Origin: Streptomyces sp. Ag109_O5-1
Lineage (GTDB): Bacteria > Actinomycetota > Actinomycetes > Streptomycetales > Streptomycetaceae
NCBI RefSeq assembly: GCF_003814875.1
Contig: NZ_RKQF01000001.1
Coordinates: 8,556,001-8,620,000 of the forward strand
Direction: 5' to 3'
DNA: 64,000 bases
Every line of letters starts with the position of its first letter. The first letter of the stretch is position 1. Made by a program: the position numbers and the translations under genes. Positions 52,142 through 60,211 of the stretch are shown here, piece after piece. A model generated the notes under the pieces. The model did no database searches. It was not told where the DNA came from and saw only the letters and a list, made by a program, of their open reading frames with translations.

Positions 52142-53503
52142 ATGTCCGTCTCCACCGCTGCCTCCGCCCAGACCGTTTGTGCCCCGTTGCCCGTTCTGGG
52201 ACGGGATGTCACCGTCCCGCTCGTCACCGGCGGCGAGGTCACCTACGCCGCCCTCGACTACGCGGCGAGCGCCCCCGCCCTCCAGCGGGTCTGGGACGAC
52301 GTGGCGGCGTACGCTCCCTACTACGGCAGCGTCCACCGCGGCGCCGGCTACCTCTCCCAGCTGTCCACGGACCTCTTCGAGAACGCCCGCCGGACCGTCG
52401 CCGGGTTCCTCGACTGCCGCCCCGACGACCAGCTGGTCTTCACCCGCTCGACGACGGACTCCCTGAACCTCCTGGCCCGCGCCCTCCCCGCCGACTGCCA
52501 GGTCTTCGTCTTCGAGACCGAGCACCACGCCTCCCTGCTGCCCTGGCAGGACGCCCGGGTCACCTACCTCAACGCCCCGCGCACCCCGCGGCAGGCGGTG
52601 GAGACCCTGGAGCGCGCGCTGGCCGACCGCGACCCGTACGGTCCGGCCCTGGTCTGTGTCACCGGCGCCTCCAACGTCACCGGCGAGCTGTGGCCCGTAC
52701 CGGAACTCGCGGCCGCCGCCCACGCCCACGGCGCCCGGATCGTCCTGGACGCCGCCCAGCTGGCCCCCCACCACCCGGTGTCCGTGCAGGACCTGGACGT
52801 CGACTGGATCGCGTTCTCCGGCCACAAGCTGTACGCCCCCTTCGGCTCCGGCGTCCTGGCCGGCCGCGCCGACTGGCTGCAGGCGGCCGAGCCGTACCTC
52901 GCGGGCGGCGGCGCCAGCCGCAAGGTGACCCGGCGCGAGGACGGGGGAGTGGCCGTGGAGTGGCACGAGAGCGCCGCCCGGCACGAGGCCGGCTCGCCCA
53001 ACGTCATCGGCGCCTACTCCATCGCCTCCGCCTGCAAGGCGCTGACCGAGGCCGGCTTCGACACCCTGGTCGCCCGCGAGCGGTACCTGATCGAGAAGGT
53101 GCGGTCCGGTCTGGCCGAGGTCCCGGAAGTCCGGATCCTCTCCCTCTTCGGCGACGACGCCCCGCGCGTCGGTGTCATCTCCTTCGTCGTCGAGGGCTGG
53201 AACAGCTCCCACTTCGCCGCCGCCCTCTCCGCCGAGTACGGCATCGGCGTCCGCGACGGCCTCTTCTGCGCCCACCCGCTGGTCCGCACCCTGCTCGGCT
53301 CCGACCCCCAGACCCAGGGCGAGTGCGGGGCACCGGAGGCGGCACCGGGCGAGAAGTCCCTGAACGCGATCCGGGTGAGCTTCGGCGCCGGCACGCCGGA
53401 CGAGCACGTCGAGCGCTTCGTCAACGCGGTGAAGGAACTCGTCCGCAATGGCGCGAAGTGGAACTACCGTACGGAAGACGGCCGTTGCGTACCGGCCGTC
53501 TGA
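52142..53503 (+). CDS. Class V aminotransferase / cysteine-desulfurase-like enzyme, under SAM-IV control
   Basis: 453 residues. The PLP lysine is K229 in AFSGHKLYAPFGSG; other PLP marks are STTDSLNLLARAL, FETEHHASLLPWQ and VLDAAQLAPHHP. A cysteine, C376 in GVRDGLFCAHPLV, occupies the place of the SufS active cysteine (RTGxHCAxP), so a desulfurase-type reaction is plausible, although the exact substrate is unknown. The ATG has an AGGAG site. The upstream SAM-IV riboswitch indicates a role in sulfur or methionine/cysteine metabolism. It ends 67 bp before the GTG of the kinase gene. Confidence 0.88.
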   Translation: MSVSTAASAQTVCAPLPVLGRDVTVPLVTGGEVTYAALDYAASAPALQRVWDDVAAYAPYYGSVHRGAGYLSQLSTDLFENARRTVAGFLDCRPDDQLVFTRSTTDSLNLLARALPADCQVFVFETEHHASLLPWQDARVTYLNAPRTPRQAVETLERALADRDPYGPALVCVTGASNVTGELWPVPELAAAAHAHGARIVLDAAQLAPHHPVSVQDLDVDWIAFSGHKLYAPFGSGVLAGRADWLQAAEPYLAGGGASRKVTRREDGGVAVEWHESAARHEAGSPNVIGAYSIASACKALTEAGFDTLVARERYLIEKVRSGLAEVPEVRILSLFGDDAPRVGVISFVVEGWNSSHFAAALSAEYGIGVRDGLFCAHPLVRTLLGSDPQTQGECGAPEAAPGEKSLNAIRVSFGAGTPDEHVERFVNAVKELVRNGAKWNYRTEDGRCVPAV

Positions 53504-53570
53504 CGTACTGAAGCCCGGCCGCGCGTATACGCTCCCCTCGGCGGCGCTACGGAGGGCAGGGGAGCACGGG

Positions 53571-55730
53571 GTGCAGGAGCTGCGGGACACGGATCCTCGG
53601 ACCGTCGGCCCCTACGAGGTCCGGGGCAGACTCGGATCCGGCGGCATGGGCGAGGTGTACCTCGCCGAGGCACGCGGTGGTCTGCGGCTCGCGGTGAAGG
53701 TGGTGCGGGCCGAGTACGCGGAGGACCGCACCTTCCGGGCCCGGTTCCGGCACGAGGTGCGGGCCGCGCAGACCGTCGGCGGGGCGGGGACCTACACCGC
53801 GCGGGTCGTGGACGCGGACACCGAGGCGTCCCGGCCGTGGATGGCAACCGAATACGTGGACGGGCCGAACCTGCGGGACGCGATCCTCGACGGCGGCCCC
53901 CTGCCCGGCGACGCGGTACGGCTGCTCGCGGCCGCGCTCGCCGAGGCACTGGCCGCGATCCATGCCAAGGGCCTGGTGCACCGGGACCTCAAGCCCTCCA
54001 ACATCCTGCTGGCGGCGGACGGCCCCCGGGTCATCGACTTCGGCATCGTCCGGGCCCTGGAGGGGACGGCGCTGACCCGGACCGGGGTGATCGTCGGGTC
54101 GGTCGGCTATGTCTCGCCCGAGCAGATCCGCAACGGCGCCCGGGTGGGACCCGCCAGTGACGTCTTCTCGCTGGGCGCGGTCCTCGCGTACGCCGCCGGC
54201 GGGCGGGAGCCCTTCGGCGAGGGCCAGGACTCGGTCGTACTGCTGCGGATCCTGACCGGGGACGTCGACCTGTCCGCCGTACCGAAGGACCAGCTGGCGC
54301 TCGTGGAGTCGTGTCTGCGCGACGATCCCGGGGCGCGGCCGACACCCGCCGGCGTGGTCGCGGCGGCGGGGCACACGGCGGACAGCCTGCGCCAGGGGCT
54401 GCGGGCGGGCTGGTACACGGGCGGCCCGCGGACGGAGCAGGGAACCGCGGCCGGCGGCGCGCGCTGGATGCCGGAGCACGGCTCGGGGGAGCGGGACAGC
54501 CGGGTCGAGTACATGGCGCCGGTGACGGTCACGGACGCGGACGCGGACACGGACACCTCGGACCCCGCCCCGCCCTCCCGGCGACGCCTGCTGGCGACCC
54601 TGGCGGGCGGTACGGCACTCGTGGCGGCCGGGGGCGTCGGCGGGTGGCTGTGGCTGCGGGACTCCTCCGGGAGCACGGGCCCGGTGGTGCGGGGAGAGAG
54701 CGGAGGCAAGGGCACGCTCTCGTCGGCGGCGGCCGAGGTGGGCTGGCAGTGCCGGGTCCAGGGGCTCGGCGGCCGGCGCGGCCCGTGCGCGGCGGTGTCG
54801 CCGGACGGGCGCCTGGTGTACGTCGGCGGGGCGGACGGCTCGCTGCACGGGCTGGAGCTGAACGGCCGTCCCCTCTGGAGCACCCCGCTGGGCGGCCCGG
54901 TGATGTCCCCGCTCGCCACCGCCGACGGCGCGTACTGCCTGCTCTTCGACGACCGGGAGGGCTCCACCAGGCTCTGTGCGCTCGGCCGGGACGGCAGGGT
55001 GCGCTGGACGCGGCCGCTCGCCGGGAGCAGCCAGTTCCCGGTGGCCGCGGGCGACCTGGTCCTGGTGTCCTACGGCCCGACGGACGCGGGCGGGGTGCGC
55101 GCCTACACTCCCGACGGCGGCGTGGCCTGGTCCACACCGACCGGGCCCGCGCCCACCGCCGAGCCCATGGTGGCGGGCGGAGTGGTGTACGTCGGTACGT
55201 TCGGGGACCGGCTGCAGGCCCTGGACGCGAGGACCGGGAAACGGCTCTGGGCGACGGCCGCCGGCAGCGACACCGGCCGGCCCACGCCGGTCGGGGACGT
55301 CCTGGTGGTCGGGTCGGGCGGCGAGCAGATGCTGCACGGCATCAGCCGGGCGGGCAAGGCGCTCTGGCACCAGGCCGGCAACGAACTGCCGAGTGCGAGC
55401 CGCTATTTCACCAGCGTGGCCTTCGGCGGCCTGGCCGTCACCGCGGGCACCTTCGAGCTGTTCGCCCTGGACCCGGCCGACGGATCGAAGGCGTGGACCT
55501 TCGCGCTCACCGACGAGGGCACCCAGTACAGCGACCCCACGGTCGCGGGCGACACCCTCTACGTACGCCAGGGCTCGACGCTCTACGGCGTGAACCGCAA
55601 GGGCAGGCGCACCTGGCGGAAGCGCGTCGAGGGCGGGGCGTCCGTCGGCACCCAGAGCCCGGTCGTCCGCGACGGCCGCATCTACGTCGCGACCGCCGAC
55701 GGCATCACCGTCCTCGCCCTCGGGGACTAG
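53571..55730 (+). CDS. Ser/Thr protein kinase with C-terminal PQQ-like beta-propeller (paralog)
   Basis: 719 residues, same plan as the 30.6 kb kinase: LGSGGMGEVYLAEARGG, LAVKVVRAEYAEDRTFRARFRHEV, HRDLKPSNILL, VIDFGIVRAL, then GYVSPEQI. A membrane segment (about 343-360, LLATLAGGTALVAAGGVGGWLWL) is followed by PQQ-type blades (NGRPLWSTPLG, DGRVRWTRPLA, TGKRLWATAAG, DGSKAWTFALTDE). The start is GTG 53571 with GGGGAG upstream. It follows the aminotransferase closely, so some read-through is possible. The phospho-substrate is unknown. Confidence 0.93.
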   Translation: MQELRDTDPRTVGPYEVRGRLGSGGMGEVYLAEARGGLRLAVKVVRAEYAEDRTFRARFRHEVRAAQTVGGAGTYTARVVDADTEASRPWMATEYVDGPNLRDAILDGGPLPGDAVRLLAAALAEALAAIHAKGLVHRDLKPSNILLAADGPRVIDFGIVRALEGTALTRTGVIVGSVGYVSPEQIRNGARVGPASDVFSLGAVLAYAAGGREPFGEGQDSVVLLRILTGDVDLSAVPKDQLALVESCLRDDPGARPTPAGVVAAAGHTADSLRQGLRAGWYTGGPRTEQGTAAGGARWMPEHGSGERDSRVEYMAPVTVTDADADTDTSDPAPPSRRRLLATLAGGTALVAAGGVGGWLWLRDSSGSTGPVVRGESGGKGTLSSAAAEVGWQCRVQGLGGRRGPCAAVSPDGRLVYVGGADGSLHGLELNGRPLWSTPLGGPVMSPLATADGAYCLLFDDREGSTRLCALGRDGRVRWTRPLAGSSQFPVAAGDLVLVSYGPTDAGGVRAYTPDGGVAWSTPTGPAPTAEPMVAGGVVYVGTFGDRLQALDARTGKRLWATAAGSDTGRPTPVGDVLVVGSGGEQMLHGISRAGKALWHQAGNELPSASRYFTSVAFGGLAVTAGTFELFALDPADGSKAWTFALTDEGTQYSDPTVAGDTLYVRQGSTLYGVNRKGRRTWRKRVEGGASVGTQSPVVRDGRIYVATADGITVLALGD

Positions 55731-55743
55731 GGCCTGCCCTGCC

Positions 55744-56025
55744 CTAGCTGTCCAGCCCGATGGCGAACGCGGCCTCCAGGTCGTGCTGGGAGTACGTGCG
55801 GAACGCGACGTGCGTGTCCGTCGCCTCCACGCCCTGGATCTTGCTGATCCGCCCGGGGATGACCTCCGCCAGGTCCTCGTGCTGCTGGACCCGGACCATG
55901 GCGATCAGGTCGTACGTACCGGTGACGGAGAAGACCTCGCTGACACTCTCCAGCCCGGCGATCTGTTCCGCGATCTCGGGGATCCGGTCCACGCTGGTCT
56001 TGATGAGGACGATCGCGGTGATCAC
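55744..56025 (-). CDS. Stand-alone Lrp/AsnC ligand-binding (RAM) domain protein
   Basis: 93 residues, only the RAM domain: MITAIVLIKTSVDRIPEIAEQIAGLESVSEVFSVTGTYDLIAMVRV, then LAEVIPGRISKIQGVEATDTHVAFRTYS. There is no HTH. Such proteins bind amino acids and form dimers/octamers, and can modulate full-length Lrp proteins. The GTG at 56025 has a GAGGGAGAG site and overlaps the rhomboid stop by 4 bp, indicating translational coupling with the protease gene. Confidence 0.9.
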   Translation of the reverse strand: MITAIVLIKTSVDRIPEIAEQIAGLESVSEVFSVTGTYDLIAMVRVQQHEDLAEVIPGRISKIQGVEATDTHVAFRTYSQHDLEAAFAIGLDS

Positions 56026-56771
56026 GGCTGGTTCTCTCCCTCGGGTGCCGGGGCTCGGGCGGTCCTCACTTTAGTCCTACGGCCGTAGCGGACCCACGCG
56101 TAGCCGAAGCCGAGCCCGAAACCGACGAGGTGGGCGAGGTAGGCCACGCCCGGTCCGGCGGGGGCCTGCCCCAGGGCCAGCCACTGCAGCGCCGCCCAGA
56201 ACGGGAGCACCACCCAGGCCGGGAAACGCAGGGGCAGGAAGAAGAGGAAGGGGAGAAGACTGGTCACGCGAGCGCTGGGGAACAGGTACAGGAACGCTCC
56301 GAGGACCGCCGAGATCGCCCCGGAGGCCCCCACCAGCGACTGCTGGGAGGCGGCATTGGCGGCCGCGTAGCCGAGCAGCGCGAGATAGCCGCAGCCGACG
56401 TAGAAGAAGGTGAACGCCACGCGGCCCATCCGCTCCTCCGTCATCGCCCCGAAGACGAAGAGGAAGAGCATGTTGCCGAGCAGGTGCACCCAGCTGCCGT
56501 GGATGAACAGCGCCGTGGCCGGGGTGAGCGCCTCCCGCGCCGGGCCGTCGAACAGCTCGGCGGGGACCACCCCCCAGTGGCGGAAATACGCCCGCTGGGC
56601 GGCGGCCAGGGTCTCCCCGGTGCCGTAGGACGGCGTCAGGCCGGAAGCGGGGCCGAGTACGAAGATCAGGCAGCACACGGCGATGAGGGTGTACGTCATG
56701 GGCGCCGACGTGTTCCTCAGGCTCCGCAGGGCCCGGCCGGCCGTCGTGTTCCAGTTGCCGATCATGGACAT
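56022..56771 (-). CDS. Rhomboid-family intramembrane serine protease
   Basis: 249 residues with about six membrane segments. The catalytic serine lies in LVGASGAISAVLGAFLYL (GxSG) and the histidine in YLAHLVGFGLGFGYAWV. The HGSWVHLLGNMLFLFVFG motif gives the oxyanion-stabilising residues. It cleaves transmembrane substrates within the membrane; the substrate is unknown. I use ATG 56771 (MSMIGNWNTTAGRALRSL); ATG 56765 or a GTG about 96 bp upstream remain possible, because no ribosome site is strong. Confidence 0.9.
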   Translation of the reverse strand: MSMIGNWNTTAGRALRSLRNTSAPMTYTLIAVCCLIFVLGPASGLTPSYGTGETLAAAQRAYFRHWGVVPAELFDGPAREALTPATALFIHGSWVHLLGNMLFLFVFGAMTEERMGRVAFTFFYVGCGYLALLGYAAANAASQQSLVGASGAISAVLGAFLYLFPSARVTSLLPFLFFLPLRFPAWVVLPFWAALQWLALGQAPAGPGVAYLAHLVGFGLGFGYAWVRYGRRTKVRTARAPAPEGENQP

Positions 56772-56917
56772 AGAGCATGGCGTAACGGGACGCACCGGCG
56801 CAGATCGCCTCGCCGCCGTGGACAGGCGGGCGTCGAGTACCCGCCAGGCCGTAGGGTTACGAGCCACACGCGTCGGGACGGCGCGTCACGGACACTAGAA
56901 GGAAGCGAACAGTCACG

Positions 56918-57157
56918 ATGACGGTTCCCCTGCCGACCGCCACGACGCGGTGGCGCTGCACCCTCTGCGGCAACCTCACGCGCTTCGACGTGACCCGCTC
57001 GTCGAAGGTCGTCGAGTACGTGCACCTCGACCTGGCCGGGGAGGCCAAGGTCGAGGAGCGCGAGGTGGTCAGTGAGACCATCGAGTCGGTGCGCTGCCGC
57101 TGGTGCAACGCGGTGGACCAGGTGGAACTCGTGGACAGGCCGGGCGCCGACTCCTGA
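56918..57157 (+). CDS. Small zinc-ribbon protein
   Basis: 79 residues with two CxxC pairs, CTLCGN at about 14-19 and CRWCNA at about 61-66, that should bind one zinc. The middle reads RFDVTRSSKVVEYVHLDLAGEAKVEEREVVSETIES. The function is unknown. The GAAGGAAG site precedes ATG 56918. It lies 40 bp upstream of the NYN-domain gene, likely its operon partner, and is divergent from the rhomboid gene. Confidence 0.87.
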   Translation: MTVPLPTATTRWRCTLCGNLTRFDVTRSSKVVEYVHLDLAGEAKVEEREVVSETIESVRCRWCNAVDQVELVDRPGADS

Positions 57158-57197
57158 GACCGGGAGGCGGCCCCGCACAGGTGATGGGGTGTGACGG

Positions 57198-58541
57198 ATG
57201 GTGGAGACCACAGGCGGGGGGCCGGGCGACGGCACCGCCGAGGTGCTTGACCGTCCGTTGCCCGACGGCGTGCGACGGCGGGTCGTACAGATCGTGTCGG
57301 AGGGCTTCGGCGGGCTGACGATCGCCGAACTCCCCGCACAGCTGCGGCAGTATGCGCGCTTCGCCCCGAACCGTCGGGCCAAGTTCGCCGGGAACGCGAT
57401 GGCGGCCGCGCTGGAGACGGACACCCTCTTCCGGCAGCGGATCGGGGAGAAGCTGAGAGAGGCCCAGCCGGAACTCGCCGGCGCCCTCGACTCCGGCTCC
57501 CCGCCCCCGGCCGCGGACCCGCTCGATGTGGCGGCCGCGGCCTATGTACTGCGTCCCACGGGCTGGGTGAAGCTCGTCGCGGCGGCCGGTGAGGAGGCCC
57601 AGCGGGCCGACGCCGAGCGCGCCGACGAGGAGAGCCGCGCCGAGCTGGAGCGGCTGCACGAGGAGCTCGACCGGGCGCGGGAGCAGATCCGTTCCGAGAC
57701 GGAGCGGCTGCGCGTCGAGCTGGACGCGGCGAAGAAGGAGGCGGACTCGCTGCACCGCAAGCTCCGTGCCGCCCTCAGTGACGTCAAGCGCGGCGAGGCC
57801 GCCCTGCGCAAGCTGCAGGGCGAGATGGAGGCGGGGCGGGCCGAGGGGCAGGCCCAGGTGTCCGCCGCCGAGAGCGAGAGCCGGCGGCTCAAGGCCCGGC
57901 TCGGCGAGGTCGAGGCCGCCCTGGAGGCCAGCCGCCGGGCCGCCCGCGAGGGACGCAGCCTCGAGGACATGCGGCTGCGGCTGCTGCTCGACACCGTCCT
58001 CGACTCGGCCCAGGGGCTGCGCCGCGAACTGGCGTTGCCGCCGGTGTCGATGCGGCCGGCCGACACCGTGGACGCGGTCGAACCGGGACGGATGACCCCG
58101 AAGGACATCGCCGCCCGTGCGCTGTCCGAGCATGATCCCGCCATCCTCGATCAGCTGCTCGCCCTGCCGCAGGCGCACCTGGTCGTCGACGGCTACAACG
58201 TGACCAAGACCGGTTATCCGCAGATGCCGCTGGAGAAGCAGCGGCTACGGTTGCTCGGTCAGCTCTCCCAGCTCGCCGCGCAGACCGGCGCGGAGGTCAC
58301 GTGTGTCTTCGACGGTGCCGAACTGGTCGCGCCGGTGCTGCTCGCCCCGCCGCGCGGCGTCCGGGTGCTGTTCTCGAAGCCGGGTGTCACGGCGGACGAG
58401 CTGATCCGTCAGCTGGTGCGTGCCGAGCCGCCGGGCCGTCCGGTGATCGTCGCCTCGACCGACCGCGAGGTCGCCGACGGGGTCGCCAAGGCGGGTGCCC
58501 GACCGGTGGCTTCTGCGATGCTTCTGAAGCGATTGTCCTGA
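57198..58541 (+). CDS. NYN-domain (PIN-like) RNase-type protein with coiled coil
   Basis: 447 residues. The N-terminal ~120 residues are helical (GLTIAELPAQLRQYARFAPNRRAKFAGNAMAAALE); about 130-260 is a long charged coiled coil; about 320-447 is a YacP/NYN-type domain with LVVDGYNVTKTGYPQMPLEKQRLRLL, CVFDGAEL and VIVASTDREVADGVAKAG, whose acidic residues (D in VDGYN, FDGAE, STDREV) would form a metal-dependent RNase site. It likely acts in RNA turnover or processing. The GTG/ATG start is near 57198. Followed by the NlpC/P60 pair. Confidence 0.87.
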   Translation: MVETTGGGPGDGTAEVLDRPLPDGVRRRVVQIVSEGFGGLTIAELPAQLRQYARFAPNRRAKFAGNAMAAALETDTLFRQRIGEKLREAQPELAGALDSGSPPPAADPLDVAAAAYVLRPTGWVKLVAAAGEEAQRADAERADEESRAELERLHEELDRAREQIRSETERLRVELDAAKKEADSLHRKLRAALSDVKRGEAALRKLQGEMEAGRAEGQAQVSAAESESRRLKARLGEVEAALEASRRAAREGRSLEDMRLRLLLDTVLDSAQGLRRELALPPVSMRPADTVDAVEPGRMTPKDIAARALSEHDPAILDQLLALPQAHLVVDGYNVTKTGYPQMPLEKQRLRLLGQLSQLAAQTGAEVTCVFDGAELVAPVLLAPPRGVRVLFSKPGVTADELIRQLVRAEPPGRPVIVASTDREVADGVAKAGARPVASAMLLKRLS

Positions 58542-58752
58542 ACGTTGAATTCGCATACTCAATGCCCGAATTGACCGGTGCGTCGAGCAACGTTGGGTCA
58601 ATCAAACGTCACGGCACGTTAGTTATGTGCAAAGAGTGTGTTGCGTGACCAGATTTTTGGCTGTTGGGATTTGAACTGATCACAAGTAGGTCACTAGGGT
58701 CTGGCCTCGAACCTCCACACGGGTGATCACTCAAACGAAGGAGCCCGTCTCC

Positions 58753-59787
58753 GTGGCGTCCCATCGTCGACCCAAGCAGCAGAGTCGCGCGCGCGTGACC
58801 GTGCTGACCACCGCAGCCGCCGCTGCCGTCGTCCTCAGTGCCAACGCCGCCAACGCGGCGCCCAGCGCGAAGCTGAGCAAGGACGAGGTCAAGGCCAAGG
58901 TCGACAAGCTCTACGAGGAGGCCGAGCAGGCCACCGAGAAGCTCGATGGCGCCAAGGACAAGCAGCAGAAGCTGCAGAAGGAGATATCCACGATCCAGGA
59001 CAACGTGGCCCGTGGACAGGAAGACCTCAACAAGCTGCGGGACAGCCTCGGTTCGCTGGCCACCGCGCAGTACCGCTCCGGCGGCATAGACCCGTCCGTC
59101 CAGCTCTTCCTCTCGTCCAACCCGGACGACTACCTCGACAAGGCCTCCACGCTCGACCAGTTGAGCAGCCAGCAGGTCGAGGCCCTGAAGAAGATCCAGG
59201 ACAAACAGCGCGAACTCGCCCAGGAGCGGGCAGAGGCCTCCGACAAGCTCAAGGACCTCTCCGCCACCCGCGCCGAGCTGGCCAAGCAGAAGACCGCCGT
59301 CCAGGGCAAGCTCGCCGACGCGCAGAAGCTCCTCAACACCCTGACGGCCAAGGAGAAGGCCGCCCTGGACGCCGAGCAGGCCCAGGCCGCCAGCCGCGCC
59401 TCCTCCCGCGTGAACCTCGGCAACACGGGCTCCGCCTCCAGCAGGGCCGCCGCCGCCTTCGCCGCCGCCCAGGGCGTGCTCGGCTCGCCGTACGTCTACG
59501 GCGCCTCCGGACCGTCCTCCTTCGACTGCTCGGGCCTGACCTCCTGGGCCTACGCCCAGGCCGGCGTCACCATCCCGCGCACCTCCGAGGCGCAGGCAAA
59601 CGCCGGCACCCGCATCTACAGCGCGAGCGACCTCAAGGTCGGCGACCTGGTCATCTTCTACGGCGACTACCACCACGTCGGCCTCTACGCCGGCAACGGC
59701 CAGGTGCTGCACGCCCCGCACACCGGCGCCGTGGTCCGCTACGAGGCGATGAGCGACATGACCTTCGAGTTCGGCGTCCGGATCTGA
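58753..59787 (+). CDS. Secreted NlpC/P60 peptidoglycan endopeptidase
   Basis: 344 residues. A Sec signal (ASHRRPKQQSRARVTVLTTAA...NAANAAPSA) precedes a long coiled coil (about 35-215) that fits the RipA-like helical hairpin, then a Gly/Ser linker. The NlpC/P60 domain (about 230-344) has C259 in SFDCSGLTSWAYAQAG and H308 in YHHVGLYAGNG. It would cut D-Glu-mDAP bonds in stem peptides. I start at GTG 58753, with AAGGAG upstream. Its 211-bp upstream region is unusually AT-rich for this genome, with TGATCAC repeats. A close paralog follows. Confidence 0.94.
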   Translation: MASHRRPKQQSRARVTVLTTAAAAAVVLSANAANAAPSAKLSKDEVKAKVDKLYEEAEQATEKLDGAKDKQQKLQKEISTIQDNVARGQEDLNKLRDSLGSLATAQYRSGGIDPSVQLFLSSNPDDYLDKASTLDQLSSQQVEALKKIQDKQRELAQERAEASDKLKDLSATRAELAKQKTAVQGKLADAQKLLNTLTAKEKAALDAEQAQAASRASSRVNLGNTGSASSRAAAAFAAAQGVLGSPYVYGASGPSSFDCSGLTSWAYAQAGVTIPRTSEAQANAGTRIYSASDLKVGDLVIFYGDYHHVGLYAGNGQVLHAPHTGAVVRYEAMSDMTFEFGVRI

Positions 59788-59870
59788 CCTCCGCCGAGGC
59801 CCCGGGCCCCGTCAAGATCACAACGCCGGGACGTCCGAACGGGCGAACTGCGCCAGCCTGATGTACCCAC

Positions 59871-59904
59871 CGCCCCGCCTTTGACCTGCGTCGGAGGCGG
59901 GGCG
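59871..59904 (+). terminator. Terminator hairpin between the two NlpC/P60 genes
   Basis: CGCCCCGCCT and AGGCGGGGCG pair perfectly over 10 bp with a 14-base loop, 84 bp past the first gene's stop codon. The next promoter follows just beyond. Confidence 0.8.
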
Positions 59905-59930
59905 TCACGTTGTGCGCCCTGGGAGGGGCT

Positions 59931-59960
59931 TTGGCCGGTGCGTGTCCGCGCGGCTAGCAT
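59931..59960 (+). promoter_or_regulatory. Candidate promoter for the second NlpC/P60 gene
   Basis: TTGGCC and TAGCAT are separated by 18 bp, an acceptable -35/-10 pair for a housekeeping-type sigma factor. It would give a 5' leader of about 245 nt. Confidence 0.45.
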
Positions 59961-59965
59961 CGCCG

Positions 59966-60211
59966 CGTCCAGTGACGGAAGTCGCCGGACCTACCGCCGG
60001 ACGGGCGGGAAGTCACGCCTGTGGAGGCTGTGTGAGACCGACCCACATGGGTCGGCGGCGGCCTGTGAAGCAGGAACCCGCGGTGGCGCCGTTGAGCGGT
60101 GCGGACCGGAATCCTCCGCCCTGGGCAGAGGAGGGCGTCAATGTCTGGCGCGTTTCCCCCTGTACCGGGGGAGACCGTCGGCGTCCGACGATCGAAGGAG
60201 TGCGGCTTCCT
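59966..60211 (+). ncRNA. Long structured leader upstream of the second NlpC/P60 gene (class unidentified)
   Basis: About 245 nt between the candidate promoter and the GTG start do not look coding. They contain CCGACCC-ACAT-GGGTCGG (7-bp stem), two copies of a GGAAGTC motif (about 59977 and 60010) in a GC-rich folded region, and a stem around CCTCCGCCCTGGGCAGAGGAGG. Streptomyces cell-wall hydrolase genes are often controlled by c-di-AMP riboswitches, but the GACAGCT-type core of that class is not visible here. I therefore leave the class open. Confidence 0.45.

Noticed and set aside
59966..60211. c-di-AMP (ydaO) riboswitch before the second NlpC/P60 gene
   Set aside because: Expected by analogy to other Streptomyces wall hydrolases, but the GACAGCT-type core and the GGGGTGAAT segment were not found.
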